Of a DNA stretch of 64,000 bases, positions 35,949 through 44,761 are shown piece after piece. The notes below the pieces were generated by a model. That model saw nothing but the letters and a program-made list of their open reading frames with translations, ran no database searches and had not been told where the DNA came from. The stretch comes from Bosea sp. AS-1. Lineage in GTDB: Bacteria; Pseudomonadota; Alphaproteobacteria; Rhizobiales; Beijerinckiaceae. Position 1 is the first letter of the stretch; each line of letters begins with the position of its first letter. The DNA lies in NCBI RefSeq assembly GCF_002220095.1, contig NZ_CP022371.1:1-64000 (forward strand), written 5' to 3'. A program made the translations under genes and the position numbers.

Positions 35949-36359
35949 ATGCTGGGGCAAGCCCAACGCGTAGCAGAGCCGGCCGAGATGTCGCCCGTCC
36001 GAAAGCCCCAGTCTCTCGATCACTCGGTCCTGAACGAGATGCTGGCGATTCGGATGCAGCAACTCGAGATCGAGAACGGCGGCGCGGAGGCGTTCCTGGC
36101 CAAGACGGGGCTCGCCCGCCACACCTACTACACGATGGTGCGCGGCATCGGGAATCCGACGATCCGGACGATCGAGCGCATCGCGTCGAGCCTCAACATG
36201 AGCGTGTTCGAGCTGTTGGGCTTCGACGTCGCCGACGCGCGCCGCGCCCTGAAGAAGAGCGGCGTCAACTACGACGAGCTGATGTCGGCAATCACCAAGA
36301 AGAACCGCGCCGATCGCGCGCTGGCGCGACAGACGCGATCCCGGAAGCTGCCGTCCTGA
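35949..36359 (+). CDS. Small Xre-type HTH regulator 2
   Basis: 136 residues from ATG 35949 (AAAGAGG lies seven bases before it; two in-frame GTGs just upstream are too close). HTH around 40-95: AFLAKTGLARHTYYTMVRGIGNPTIRTIERIASSLNMSVFELLG. Resembles regulator 1 in the turn region (S/TYYxMV..NP), so the two may be diverged duplicates. Basic C-terminal tail. Confidence 0.65.
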   Translation: MLGQAQRVAEPAEMSPVRKPQSLDHSVLNEMLAIRMQQLEIENGGAEAFLAKTGLARHTYYTMVRGIGNPTIRTIERIASSLNMSVFELLGFDVADARRALKKSGVNYDELMSAITKKNRADRALARQTRSRKLPS

Positions 36360-36373
36360 TGCGCGGAGAACGA

Positions 36374-36393
36374 ATGGGGAGGCTCGCGCCTCC
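36374..36393. terminator. Hairpin between convergent HTH-2 and ssb genes
   Basis: GGGGAGGC-TCGC-GCCTCCCC, a perfect eight-base stem between two converging stops. There is no T-run on either side, so terminator function is likely but unproven. Confidence 0.5.
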
Positions 36394-36404
36394 CCGTCGC
36401 CGGC

Positions 36405-36737
36405 CTAGGCGGCCGAGCGCTCCGCGGCCTGGGCGAGCCGACCGAACTCGAGGCCGATCAGGTCGACGGTGTAGATCCGCTGGCCGTCGCGCTCGTAGCT
36501 GTTCTGCCGCACCCGGCCGCGCACGTGCACCAGGTCGCCCTTGCTGACGTGCTCGTTCACGTAGTCCTGGATCGACTTGGTGAAGATCGTCACCTCGTTC
36601 CAGTGCTGGTCGTCCTTCCACTCGCCGCCCTTGTCCTTGAAGGGGTAGTTGGCGCAGACGGTGACGCGGACTGTCTTGCCAACCTGCTTGATGGTCCCGA
36701 CGCGGCCGATGAGGGTGAATTCGGCGATGTTGCGCAT
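36405..36737 (-). CDS. ssb: Single-stranded DNA-binding protein
   Basis: 110 residues, OB fold: FTLIGRVGTIKQVGKTVRVTV, then EWKDDQHWNEVTIFTKSIQDYVNEHVSKGDLVHVRGRVRQNSYERDG in the usual order. It lacks the long acidic tail of chromosomal SSB, as plasmid copies often do. A purine-rich GGAGAGAC site precedes ATG 36737. It probably protects single strands during conjugal transfer or replication. Confidence 0.85.
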   Translation of the reverse strand: MRNIAEFTLIGRVGTIKQVGKTVRVTVCANYPFKDKGGEWKDDQHWNEVTIFTKSIQDYVNEHVSKGDLVHVRGRVRQNSYERDGQRIYTVDLIGLEFGRLAQAAERSAA

Positions 36738-37352
36738 AGTCTCTCTCCATCTTGTGGGGCTGCGCCCCGTTGCGATGGCGATCCGTCATGGCCAGGATGT
36801 CGGCACAGAGCCGGAGCCCGCGAGACGCGGGCGGAGGGCGAGCGCAGCGCTGCGCCCCGTCAGCCCGTGAATTTTGGCGCCGAAGGCGCGTGCGCGAGGA
36901 ATGCCGACGGGCCCCGCTTGCGGGTGGCGGCAGGGGAAAATTCTCGGGCGCAGGGGCCGCCGTGCCGGCGACGGCCATAGGAATCCAGCCATGCAACCAG
37001 GAGCGCTGCCCGACAGGGAGAGGCGAGCAATCGTCGCTGTGCCGTCATCGCCCCACGCCGGGCCAAAATTCGGCGGCGAGATCCGCGTTGTCGATGCCAA
37101 TTCACCAAGGAAGTCGGCCCGCGAGAAAGGGCCTCGCTGGATTTGTGGACGATCGCAACAGTCGGCCGCTGAACGGATCGAACACCAGCGGTGAACAGGC
37201 CGCGCGCCCTGGCCGAACGGCAGAACAACAGCGCAAACGGCTCGAGCGGAATCCGAACGGAACCCGGCCCGCGGGATTCCGGCCTCGCCGCCGCGAACCT
37301 CGAAGCGACCCGCCGGCGACGGGCGCATGCCTCCCCAAGACCGCCGCGGCCG
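36738..37352. other. GC-rich intergenic block, no supported gene
   Basis: Frames on both strands are open simply because GC is very high. Translations are rich in Arg/Pro/Gly with no family features. Similar GC-rich leaders precede the DUF736 gene and the ardC gene, suggesting a shared non-coding leader type on this plasmid. Confidence 0.4.
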
Positions 37353-38584
37353 TCACGCCGACCGCTTGGTGCGCAGCTGCGCGTTGACTTGCGACATCAG
37401 GATCGGCCCGAGCGAGAACTCGCCCACCCTCGCCTTCTCGGTCAGGCCGCGCAAATAGCCGCCGGCCGATCGGATGGCCGCGCCGCGCTGCAGGATGCAC
37501 GCCACCACCACGGCGGCCTGCATTTCGCCCATCACGGCTTGCGCCTCCTCCCAGGCGCTGGGGCTGATCCCGAGCATCGACCGCACCACGGCCGCCGTCG
37601 CCAGCAGGTCCCGCCAGTTCGAAATCCCGCCTTGGCGTAGTCGGCGATGTCAGGGCAAGCCTTCATCACCAACCCAAGCGGATAGGCCGTCTCGGCAACC
37701 CTCGGCGTTTCAGGTTCTGGCACCGCCCTCGCCGCCCGGCTTCCTCGTAAGCCAGGTTCAAGATCAATTAAGGGGTCTGGATTTGAATTCTGTATATGGC
37801 GCTCACTTCGGGACTCATTGGCGCTCATATCTTGTGTTTTGACATGGCTTTCCAGCAAGTTGAGAACGTCGTCGGCCAGCTGCGAGAGCTCCTCGGCCGC
37901 CGCCTCGAGCTGGGCACGCGTCGCCGTTCGCGGAATCCCCTCGACGATCGAGCGGAAGCCGGCGTGGACCTCGGCCCAGTCCGCAGGCCCCTGCCCTCCC
38001 CTGCGTGTCGGGACGCCCTCCTCGATGCCCGTCGCGATCATCTTGGCGATGTCGCGTCGGCACAGTGTGATGCGCTCGCGTGCAAGCTTGATCGCGCGCG
38101 CTTCGGCCTCCACGGCCGCCGCCAGGCTCTCGAACTCCTCGGAGCGGACCACGAGCGGCGAGAGGTCGAAGCCGAACGCCAGCTCGATCTCGCCCGATGC
38201 GCCCTTGCGCGCGTAGCGCTTGCCGTTGGGACTGTCACGGCGAACGATCAATCCTGCGTCGACCAGCACCGCGAGGTGGCGTCGCAGCGTCGACGCGGGC
38301 ATTCCGTGGGCGCGAAGAGACAGGAGTTGGTTTGACGGGAAGACGACGAGGTCGTCCTCACCCGTCAGCGCGGTCTCGGGATGGAACGTGAGAAGCGCGT
38401 TCAAGACCGAGAGCGCGCGCTCCGTCACGCCGAGGATCGGCCGCGCCCGGCAGATCGCCTGGAAGATCTTCCACTTGTGTACGACCTTCTCAGGCGGCCG
38501 CGACGATGCGGCGATCTGCGTTGCCACATGGGCGAGCGTCAGCGATCGCCGCCCGAAGGGCGTCGTCGGTGTGTGTGGTTCCAT
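37353..38584 (-). pseudogene. repC: RepC replication initiator (copy 2, repABC operon), one frameshift
   Basis: About 410 residues. N-terminal half: TTPFGRRSLTLAHVATQI, VVHKWKIFQAICRARPIL, LVVFPSNQLLSLRAHGMPAS, RRDSPNGKRYARKG. C-terminal half, in another frame: ATAAVVRSMLGISPSAWEEA, ILQRGAAIRSAGGYLRGL. The frame breaks near 37620, where GCGGGATTTC lacks a G; the length is one short of a multiple of three. Third gene of repABC, separated from repB by about 200 bases holding an antisense RNA. About half identical to copy 1. An assembly error is as likely as real inactivation. Confidence 0.85.
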
Positions 38585-38684
38585 GTCTTGCCCTCATGCG
38601 GGCAAAGGAAATCTGCTCGCCGAAACGGCGAAAAAATCGCGACGTGACTCTTGACTGCGATTCGCGGAAGTGTGATTCTCAGTG

Positions 38685-38741
38685 TCGCCAAACAACTAGA
38701 GAAGGGCTTCCGGAACTCCGTTTCGGGGGCCTTTTTCTTTT
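38685..38741 (+). ncRNA. Antisense RNA between repB and repC-2 (incA-type ctRNA)
   Basis: Promoter TTGACT (38651-38656) with TGATTC or GATTCT 16-17 bases on. The predicted RNA ends in a hairpin with 12 paired positions including G-U (38705-38716 with 38720-38731, loop TCC) followed by TTTTTCTTTT. It is transcribed opposite to repC-2, exactly where repABC plasmids encode their copy-number RNA. Confidence 0.75.
38705..38741 (+). terminator. Rho-independent terminator of ctRNA 2
   Basis: GGCTTCCGGAAC-TCC-GTTTCGGGGGCC then ten mostly T bases. Confidence 0.8.
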
Positions 38742-38780
38742 GCCGTGCTGCTCCTGGTTCGCGGTTGACGGGTGAGGCGC

Positions 38781-39803
38781 CTACGCCTCGTCGCTCTCCT
38801 TCGCCCTGCCCGACTTAGTGAAGGCATCGAACAGGTCTGGGAGTTGGTTGACCAGAAAGTCTGCGAACTCAGCAGGCACCTTCTTGTCGATAGAGAGTTT
38901 GAGAGCGCGGTCGGCTCGCTGGACTTGGGCGATGCGCTGCCCGTCGTGAGCGACCACGGGTCTGGATCGAAGCTTCTTCGCAGCGTCGGGCTCGGTGCGC
39001 CGGGCGGCCGCGTTGAACGCGGCAAGAAATCTGCTGTCTGAATCCCCGGATGCGAACGCTCCATCGCTGATCGCAGCTCTGGTCCGTTTGACCGCCGCGC
39101 CGTCCGCGAGCATGTCGGCGAGTGTCTGCCATCGGCCGCGTCCGATTTTCGGGGCCTTGCCGATTGCGTCGATGATGTCGCGTGGGATTGCGTTAGCGAC
39201 CGCAATCAATTTCGAGGCTTCCGCCCTGTCGATCGCGAGTGCGTCCTGGACGACGGATCGCTTGTGGCCGGCGTCTTCGATGTGCACCGCAAAGATCGCG
39301 CGCTCGATGAAGCTCAGGTCTTCGCGTGGCGCATTTTCCAGGCCTTGGGCGACCACGAGTGCTTCGTCGCTCAATTCCTTCAAGATTGCCCGCACGGGTA
39401 TTCCGAGCTCGCGGGCGATCCGGACTCTGCGATGGCCGTAAGCGCTTTGGTATCGGCCGCGCGTTGTCGGGTGCTCACGCACCAGCACTGGGACTTCTTG
39501 CCCTCGCTGCGCGATCGATTGCTTCAGGAGCTCGTAGGTTGTGGTGTCGTCGTCACGGAATCGGTCGCTGACCGGTGACGGATCGACGAGCTCGGCGTCG
39601 ATCTCGATGATCATCCCGCCTGCCGCGATCTTGTCGCGCAGCTCCTGGTTCTCTCGCTCGACCTCTGAGAAGGAGTCCTTGAGCGAGCGGACGGCTCCTG
39701 AGGAGACGCGCGCCGGTGCCGCCGGGGAATTGTTGTCAGCGGACAACGCGGGCGCCGGGGGTGCGGTGAAGAGGTTCTTGATCGTGTCGGTGCGCTTGCT
39801 CAT
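38781..39803 (-). CDS. repB: RepB (ParB-family) plasmid partition protein
   Basis: 340 residues. N-terminal ParB motif (TYELLKQSIAQRGQEVPVLVREHP, YQSAYGHRRVRIARELG), central HTH (KRSVVQDALAIDRAEASKLIAVANAIP). It binds parS and acts with RepA in plasmid segregation. ATG 39803 overlaps the repA stop by four bases. A parS copy lies within its own first codons (39732-39747). Confidence 0.88.
   Translation of the reverse strand: MSKRTDTIKNLFTAPPAPALSADNNSPAAPARVSSGAVRSLKDSFSEVERENQELRDKIAAGGMIIEIDAELVDPSPVSDRFRDDDTTTYELLKQSIAQRGQEVPVLVREHPTTRGRYQSAYGHRRVRIARELGIPVRAILKELSDEALVVAQGLENAPREDLSFIERAIFAVHIEDAGHKRSVVQDALAIDRAEASKLIAVANAIPRDIIDAIGKAPKIGRGRWQTLADMLADGAAVKRTRAAISDGAFASGDSDSRFLAAFNAAARRTEPDAAKKLRSRPVVAHDGQRIAQVQRADRALKLSIDKKVPAEFADFLVNQLPDLFDAFTKSGRAKESDEA
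39732..39747. promoter_or_regulatory. parS-like site 3, inside repB
   Basis: GTTGTCAGCGGACAAC, matching the repABC parS pattern GTT-N4-GC-N4-AAC, with an imperfect dyad. Confidence 0.65.
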
Positions 39804-41014
39804 CGGCCCCACACCTTCCTGGTGAGCTGCGCGATCTCGGCGTTGACGGCGTCGACCGATTCCAGCGCCCTGTCGTACGCGCCGCGTCCGACCGACCCGC
39901 GATCGAGTTCGTAGAGCGATTGTTTCGTCAGACCGGCGTTCGCGATCGCCGTCGACTTCCAGACGGTTGCCTGCAGCACGTCAGAGCCGAAAAGGTTTCG
40001 CAGCAGGGCGACGATTTGAGCTTCGGGAACATCGTTCGGGTCGTGGCGCGTGATGACGTAGCGAATGAAATCATGATCGAGCCGGCCACCGGCTTCCTCG
40101 ATCACCGACATCAAGTCAGACGTCATCAGGAGAAACTGGCTCATTGAGGCGACATCCACCATTTGGGGATGGATGGTCACGAGCATGGCAGTAGCAGCGT
40201 TCAGCGCGCCCATGGTCAGGTAGCCGAGTTGGGGCGGGCAGTCGATCACGACGACGTCGTAGTCGTCCGCGACCTGGTCGATGGCAGTCGCGACGCGGCG
40301 GAAGAACAGGTCGTGTCCCCGTTCGCGGCGTTCGATCATGGCGCGTGGCGTGTGATGCTCGAACTCCATGAGTTCGAGATTGCCTGGGACCAAGCCAATT
40401 CCGTCGAAGTAAGTTGGCCGCACGACATCGCGCATGGGCCTGCGTTGGTCATCGTATCGGATCGCGCCGTAGATCGTCTCATTCTGCCCGATGTCGAATT
40501 CAGGCTGGTAGCCGAACATCGCGGAGAGGGAAGCCTGCGGATCGAGGTCGATCGCGAGGACCCGTAATCCCGAGAGCGCGAGGTACTGCGCGAGGTAGAG
40601 CGCAGTCGTGGTCTTTGCCGACCCGCCCTTGAAGTTGGCGACGGTAATAATCTGGAGCTTCTCGCCCTCGCGCCGTCGAGGAAAGAAATCCAACGCCTCC
40701 CGCGGCCGAGCCTGGGCGAGATAGGCGCGCAGCTCGTTGATCTGCGCCAGCGTGTATGACCTGCGTCCGCCGTGGCCGATGACTGGGCTCGGGCCGAGCC
40801 CGTCGAGGGACAACTGGCGAAGGTAGCCGTCGGAGACGCGGACTATTTTCGCGACCTCGCCCGAGCTAAAGGAGCGCAGCGACTTGCTCGCGGCGGGCGG
40901 AAAGAGCGCCGTTCCCAGCGAGCGGAGCTGGCCGGAAAGGATGCCGGCATGGCGAGTGATCCGCCCGCTGGCGGTCTCAATCGGCGGCAGTTCGGCTTCC
41001 TCTAGGGTCGTCAT
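39800..41014 (-). CDS. repA: RepA (ParA-family) plasmid partition ATPase
   Basis: 404 residues. N-terminal DNA-binding region with a MerR-like helix (FSSGEVAKIVRVSDGYLRQL), then the deviant Walker A (VANFKGGSAKTTTALYLAQYLA), A' (VLAIDLDPQASLSAMFG) and Walker B (VVVIDCPPQLGYLTMGAL). It represses its own operon and drives segregation with RepB. First gene of repABC, with two parS sites about 135-190 bases upstream. Confidence 0.9.
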   Translation of the reverse strand: MTTLEEAELPPIETASGRITRHAGILSGQLRSLGTALFPPAASKSLRSFSSGEVAKIVRVSDGYLRQLSLDGLGPSPVIGHGGRRSYTLAQINELRAYLAQARPREALDFFPRRREGEKLQIITVANFKGGSAKTTTALYLAQYLALSGLRVLAIDLDPQASLSAMFGYQPEFDIGQNETIYGAIRYDDQRRPMRDVVRPTYFDGIGLVPGNLELMEFEHHTPRAMIERRERGHDLFFRRVATAIDQVADDYDVVVIDCPPQLGYLTMGALNAATAMLVTIHPQMVDVASMSQFLLMTSDLMSVIEEAGGRLDHDFIRYVITRHDPNDVPEAQIVALLRNLFGSDVLQATVWKSTAIANAGLTKQSLYELDRGSVGRGAYDRALESVDAVNAEIAQLTRKVWGR

Positions 41015-41148
41015 GCGATCTCAAGACGGTTTGTCTGCGTCAGACGGCAGTTTTCCGTCTCAAGAAAGACACGATTCCCGAGTCGCTGCAAGCGTTTAAG
41101 GGTTAATGAAAAGTAAACGCACCGAGAACCGACCGGAACGCCCGGCAT

Positions 41149-41202
41149 GTTGTCTGCTGACAACATTTCGGGGCCGCACTCCCGATGTTGTCTGCTGACA
41201 AC
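41149..41202. promoter_or_regulatory. Two parS sites upstream of repA
   Basis: Two identical copies of GTTGTCTGCTGACAAC at 41149-41164 and 41187-41202, 38 bases apart start to start. Each fits the 16-base repABC parS pattern and is nearly palindromic. They lie between repA and the recombinase gene. Confidence 0.75.
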
Positions 41203-41222
41203 ACGGCTCTCGGCCCCTCCCG

Positions 41223-42395
41223 TCACCTCGTCAGGAGGCGCGCCGCCCTACCCTGCGCGCGCTCCGCCTCGTTGTAGTAGCTCGCCGCTTGCTGGACCGA
41301 CCGGTGCTGCGACTGCTGCATCGCCTCCGGCAGCGCTACGCCCTGCCGAGCGGCCTCAGTGAGATACCCCGATCGAAGGCCATGGGCGGCGAAGTCCCTC
41401 GGGTCGAGCCCGGCCATTGCGCATCGCCGCTTGACGATCAAGTTGACCGACTGCGGCGTCAGCGCGCGCTCATCGAGCGCCTCCCAGCGGTCGATCGCGC
41501 GAAAGACCGGACCCTTGCGGATGTCGGACCGCTCGAGCCACTCTCGCAGCGCCTCAACCGGCGGGCCGACCAGGAACACCCTGCCCTCGTCGTCGGCGTC
41601 GCCGGTCTTGGTCCGGCCGAGCTGGATCGAGACGCACGGTAGCGTCGGCGACTTCGGGTCCGTCGGATCGAGCGGGACGGCCGGTTCGTCACTCAGCTGC
41701 TCGACCCGCAGCCGCGCCACTTCGCTGCGACGCCGCCCACCGGACGCGAAGGCCAGCAGCAGGATGGCGAGGTCACGCGTGTCGGCGAGCCGGTCCGTCG
41801 CACAGGTCGCCGCCAGCCGGTCGAGGACGTCGCGCGTCACGGCGCGCCTGCTCTTGCGGCGGCGCGTCCGCGGCGAGGCCCGCACCGCCAGGCGCACGGC
41901 GGACCGCAAGGCCGGAGAGACGAATGGACCCTCGATTCCCTTCCAGCGGTGCAGCGTACCCCAACTCGCTAGACGCCGCTTCACGGTGCTTGGCGCATGC
42001 GCTCCGTCGCTGCGCAGCAGCCCTTCCGCGCGCAGCGCCGCCGCGACTTCCGCCGGCATACCGTGCCGGGGATCGTTCTCGCGCTGCGCCGGATCCCACA
42101 GGTGATGCGCCACGAATTTCAGCGCCAGCGCCTCCGTCGCCGGCCACGGCAGCGGCCCGCCGGTGGCGGCGGCCGCCCAGCCCTCGAGGTAGGCCAGGTC
42201 GGAGGCGAGCGCCCGCAGGCTGTTCTCGCCCATGCCCTCGCGCGCGAGGTGCTTCAGTGTCGCCACGTCGTCGTCGGTGAGGAGCTGCGCCAGCCGGTCG
42301 CGACGGTCCATCGGCAGGATGGCCGACAGCGTGTCGAGTTCCACGGCGCGCCGGGATTCGGCGTCAAGGAATCGGCCTTTTACGGTGTCGTCCAT
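41223..42395 (-). CDS. Tyrosine recombinase / integrase
   Basis: 390 residues. SAM-like N-terminal core-binding domain, then the catalytic domain with the Arg of ASGGRRRSEVARL, HxxR in AAHGLRSGYL, the second His in QSQHRSVQQAA and nucleophile Tyr in ASYYNEAE. Start ATG 42395 is chosen over the longer frame, which overlaps the upstream gene. It may resolve plasmid multimers, since it lies beside repABC, or mobilise a cassette. Confidence 0.82.
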   Translation of the reverse strand: MDDTVKGRFLDAESRRAVELDTLSAILPMDRRDRLAQLLTDDDVATLKHLAREGMGENSLRALASDLAYLEGWAAAATGGPLPWPATEALALKFVAHHLWDPAQRENDPRHGMPAEVAAALRAEGLLRSDGAHAPSTVKRRLASWGTLHRWKGIEGPFVSPALRSAVRLAVRASPRTRRRKSRRAVTRDVLDRLAATCATDRLADTRDLAILLLAFASGGRRRSEVARLRVEQLSDEPAVPLDPTDPKSPTLPCVSIQLGRTKTGDADDEGRVFLVGPPVEALREWLERSDIRKGPVFRAIDRWEALDERALTPQSVNLIVKRRCAMAGLDPRDFAAHGLRSGYLTEAARQGVALPEAMQQSQHRSVQQAASYYNEAERAQGRAARLLTR

Positions 42396-42402
42396 GTCCG
42401 CC

Positions 42403-43493
42403 TCAGAATCCGTAGGTCCGCTCGGCCCAGCGCAGCAGCACCGCCGCATCCGGGTCCGGCAGGCGGACGCGCTGCGCCTTGAGGCCTTCCGCGATCGCGA
42501 GGCCGACATCGGGCTCGACCCAGTGGCCATGGGCCATCAGGAAGAACCAGCCGAAGGGCAGGCCGACCTCGCCGTCGACGGCCTCTATCCGGTCCATGAG
42601 CTGATGGACCGACATCTCGGGCGTCATCAGGAGGCGCTCTCGCGGCGCGTTCAGCGGCCGCGGGATGAACCCGACCTCGCGCTCGCCTTTGTGGGTGTAA
42701 TCGCGCGCGTCGAGCGCCCAGTGCGCGAAGACGCGCTGCGTCCGGGCGCTCGAGTCCTCCCAGTCTCGGAAGAAGCGCAGCTCGCGGGGCACGAACTCAA
42801 AATAGTCCGGCACCAGATCCAGGAAGGGCGTCTCGCGCGTAGCCCCGTGCGGCCCAGTCTCTCGGACGACCCGCCGCTCCATCTCGGGTCGCCTGGCCTC
42901 GCGCTTCTCGCGCTCGATGCGGCCGCAGCGGTCGAGGAAGCTGCGGACGTGGACGAAGGCACCGCCGGCGCGATCGAGCAGGCGGTAGACAGGGCCGGAG
43001 AGGCGGTCCGTGTCGGGCAGGGGCTTGTCCCGGGGCCAGCCCGGATCGAGCAGTTCCTCTTCACCCCAGGGTCGATAGTCCGGGTTGACGATCGGCCCGG
43101 CGCGCCATTCGACCTCGCGGCCGAGCGCGATCTGGATATAGTCCGCCGGCGCCGTGCCGGTCGGCGCGAAGACGAATGCGCTCGACCCGCGCCACTCCGT
43201 GATCAGCAGGTCCGTCTCCCGCAAGCGCGCCCAGGTCGCCTTGATGTCACCGCCGTCCTTGGCGAGCTCGGCGGTCATCCACGGCCGCAGCTCGCCGATT
43301 TGTGTCCCGTCCGGCCGGATCACCGAGCGCGTGTCGCGCCAGTAGGCGTCGTCGACCTGGGCGAGGCTGAAGTCGAACCCGGGGAAGGCGGCGGCGAGGG
43401 CAGGGACGAGGCTGGCGTCGACCGCCACGGGTCGAGGCCCGCGAGAACGGCTTGCAGCGAGGCCGCATCGGGGAGGCGAACAGGAGCAGTCAT
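42403..43493 (-). pseudogene. Conserved hypothetical protein, one frameshift
   Basis: About 363 residues, starting MTAPVRLPDAASLQAVLAGL. The frame breaks near 43430, where TGGCGGTCGACG lacks a G. The length is one short of a multiple of three. Soluble, rich in Trp/Arg/Glu (FDFSLAQVDDAYWRDTRSVI, VPRELRFFRDWEDSS, FGWFFLMAHGHWVEPDVG). I do not recognise the family. It ends eight bases before the integrase start, so the two may be co-transcribed. Confidence 0.55.
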
Positions 43494-43555
43494 CGGCAGG
43501 CCTCTTGCGGTATCGGCGGGATTTCCGCACATTTCGGGATAAAGGAGAGCAGTTC

Positions 43556-43732
43556 ATGGTCACGGAGACCGCCGCCGAAGTACCTGAGAACCTCGAGCCC
43601 GCGAAGAAACGCGATCGCCGGGTCGAGCGCACGGTCAATCTCAGCGAAACGGAGATCGCCGCTGTCGAGGCGGCCGAGGTGGCGCCGCCGGCTGAGGCGC
43701 GCCGCGTCCCAGAAGCTCCAGCAAACACCTGA
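43556..43732 (+). CDS. Small charged protein of unknown function
   Basis: 58 residues, Glu/Ala/Arg-rich (MVTETAAEVPENLEPAKKRD, VNLSETEIAAVEAAEV), probably helical with a disordered tail. ATG 43556 follows AAAGGAG at proper distance, which is the main reason to accept it. Divergent from the hypothetical gene at 43493. Confidence 0.45.
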   Translation: MVTETAAEVPENLEPAKKRDRRVERTVNLSETEIAAVEAAEVAPPAEARRVPEAPANT

Positions 43733-43756
43733 GGACTGCCACCCTGCGACCTCTGC

Positions 43757-43785
43757 TTGAAAATTATCCCGATTTTCGCTATTTT
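43757..43785 (+). promoter_or_regulatory. Promoter of the phd-toxin operon
   Basis: TTGAAA, 17-base spacer, TATTTT. The spacer and flanks hold a GAAAAT/GATTTTC dyad that could be the antitoxin operator. Confidence 0.55.
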
Positions 43786-43805
43786 GGCGGAAACGGAGAT
43801 TTCCC

Positions 43806-44069
43806 ATGGCCGTCACGCTCAGTGCCAGCGAATTCCAGGACCGGGTCGGCGAGGCGCTCGACCGCTCGCTCAGCCAGCCGGTGCTGATCACCAAGCACGG
43901 CCGGCCGCGCAACGTCGTCCTGTCGTACGACGAATACGAGCGGCTCAGCGCCCGCGACCGCCGCGCGGTCAAGGCCGAGGACCTGACCGACGAGGACATC
44001 GCCGCGCTCGAGGTGAGCGAGATGGCGCCCGGATATGAGCATCTGAATGCCGAGTTCGAGGCGAAGTGA
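43806..44069 (+). CDS. Phd/YefM-family antitoxin
   Basis: 87 residues. The N-terminal Phd fold reads MAVTLSASEFQDRVGEALD, VLITKHGRPRNVVLSYDEYERL. The acidic C-terminal tail (EDLTDEDIAALEVSEMAPGY) is the part that usually wraps the toxin. Overlaps the toxin gene by four bases. Probably autoregulates the promoter at 43757. Confidence 0.82.
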   Translation: MAVTLSASEFQDRVGEALDRSLSQPVLITKHGRPRNVVLSYDEYERLSARDRRAVKAEDLTDEDIAALEVSEMAPGYEHLNAEFEAK

Positions 44070-44499
44070 GCCTTGAGCCGAAGGTCGGCTGGCTGCTCAG
44101 CTACAGCTACCTCTGGGCCGACGAACACCGGCGCGGCGCGGAGGAAGGGGTCAAGAACCGGCCCTGCGCGCTCGTCGCGGCAACGCGCCGCGACGGCGAC
44201 CGGATCGTCGCGATCGTAGTGCCGGTGACCCACAGCCCGCCGGTGGACCCCGCGACCGCGATCGAGATCCCGGCCGTGACCAAGGCGCGTCTCGGGCTCG
44301 ACGCGCAGCGGTCCTGGATCGTCTGCAACGAGGCGAACGTCTTCGCCTGGCCCGGTCCGGACCTGCGCGCCGCCGGCCGCCAGACGCCACCGAGCGTCTG
44401 GTACGGACCGCTTCCCCCAAGCTCGCCACGGCCGCGCGCGAGAAGCTGCAGGATTTCGCCAAGGCCGGCCGTCTGCGCCAGGTGCCGCGCACCGAGTGA
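44066..44499 (+). pseudogene. PemK/MazF-like toxin, one frameshift
   Basis: About 144 residues: VGWLLSYSYLWADEHRRGAE, NRPCALVAATRRDGDRIVAI, PVTHSPPVDPATAIEIPAVT, SWIVCNEANVFAWPGPDLRA, then after the break KLATAAREKLQDFAKAGRLR. The family of short plasmid proteins paired with Phd antitoxins is PemK-like. The frame breaks in a C run near 44410 (CTTCCCCCAAG lacks a C). The length is one short of a multiple of three. Confidence 0.7.
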
Positions 44500-44640
44500 C
44501 GGCCGCCGGCGGCGGCCGAGGGCGTCCGGAGGAGGGCAGGGGGCTGGCAGGGGCGGCGTCCTCTGTCGATCTGGCGCCCGGCGGGCGTGATTTGCCGGGC
44601 TGCGGGCGGCCAGAATCGCCGATTTGCAAGTGGGTGTCCA

Positions 44641-44673
44641 TCACTATCGATAAGAGGTCATTATCGATAGTGA
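44641..44673. repeat. 33-base perfect inverted repeat
   Basis: TCACTATCGATAA (44641-44653), seven-base loop GAGGTCA, TTATCGATAGTGA (44661-44673). It lies about 90 bases upstream of the RHE_PE00001-type gene. AT-rich and perfectly symmetric, so an operator is more likely than a terminator (no T-run). Confidence 0.7.
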
Positions 44674-44761
44674 GAGGAGTGCGCGGAACGGTATCGCTGT
44701 GACGGAAGCGAACGCCGTGATAGCTTCCGTTTGACCGATTCCGATTAAGGTTATCAAAGCG

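Noticed and set aside
36786..37328. 180-codon minus-strand frame upstream of ssb
   Set aside because: Composition typical of untranslated GC-rich leader; no family, no ribosome-binding site.
42232..43542. 436-codon plus-strand frame opposite the 42403 gene
   Set aside because: Antisense shadow; the minus-strand frame has coherent protein composition and a start coupled to its neighbours.
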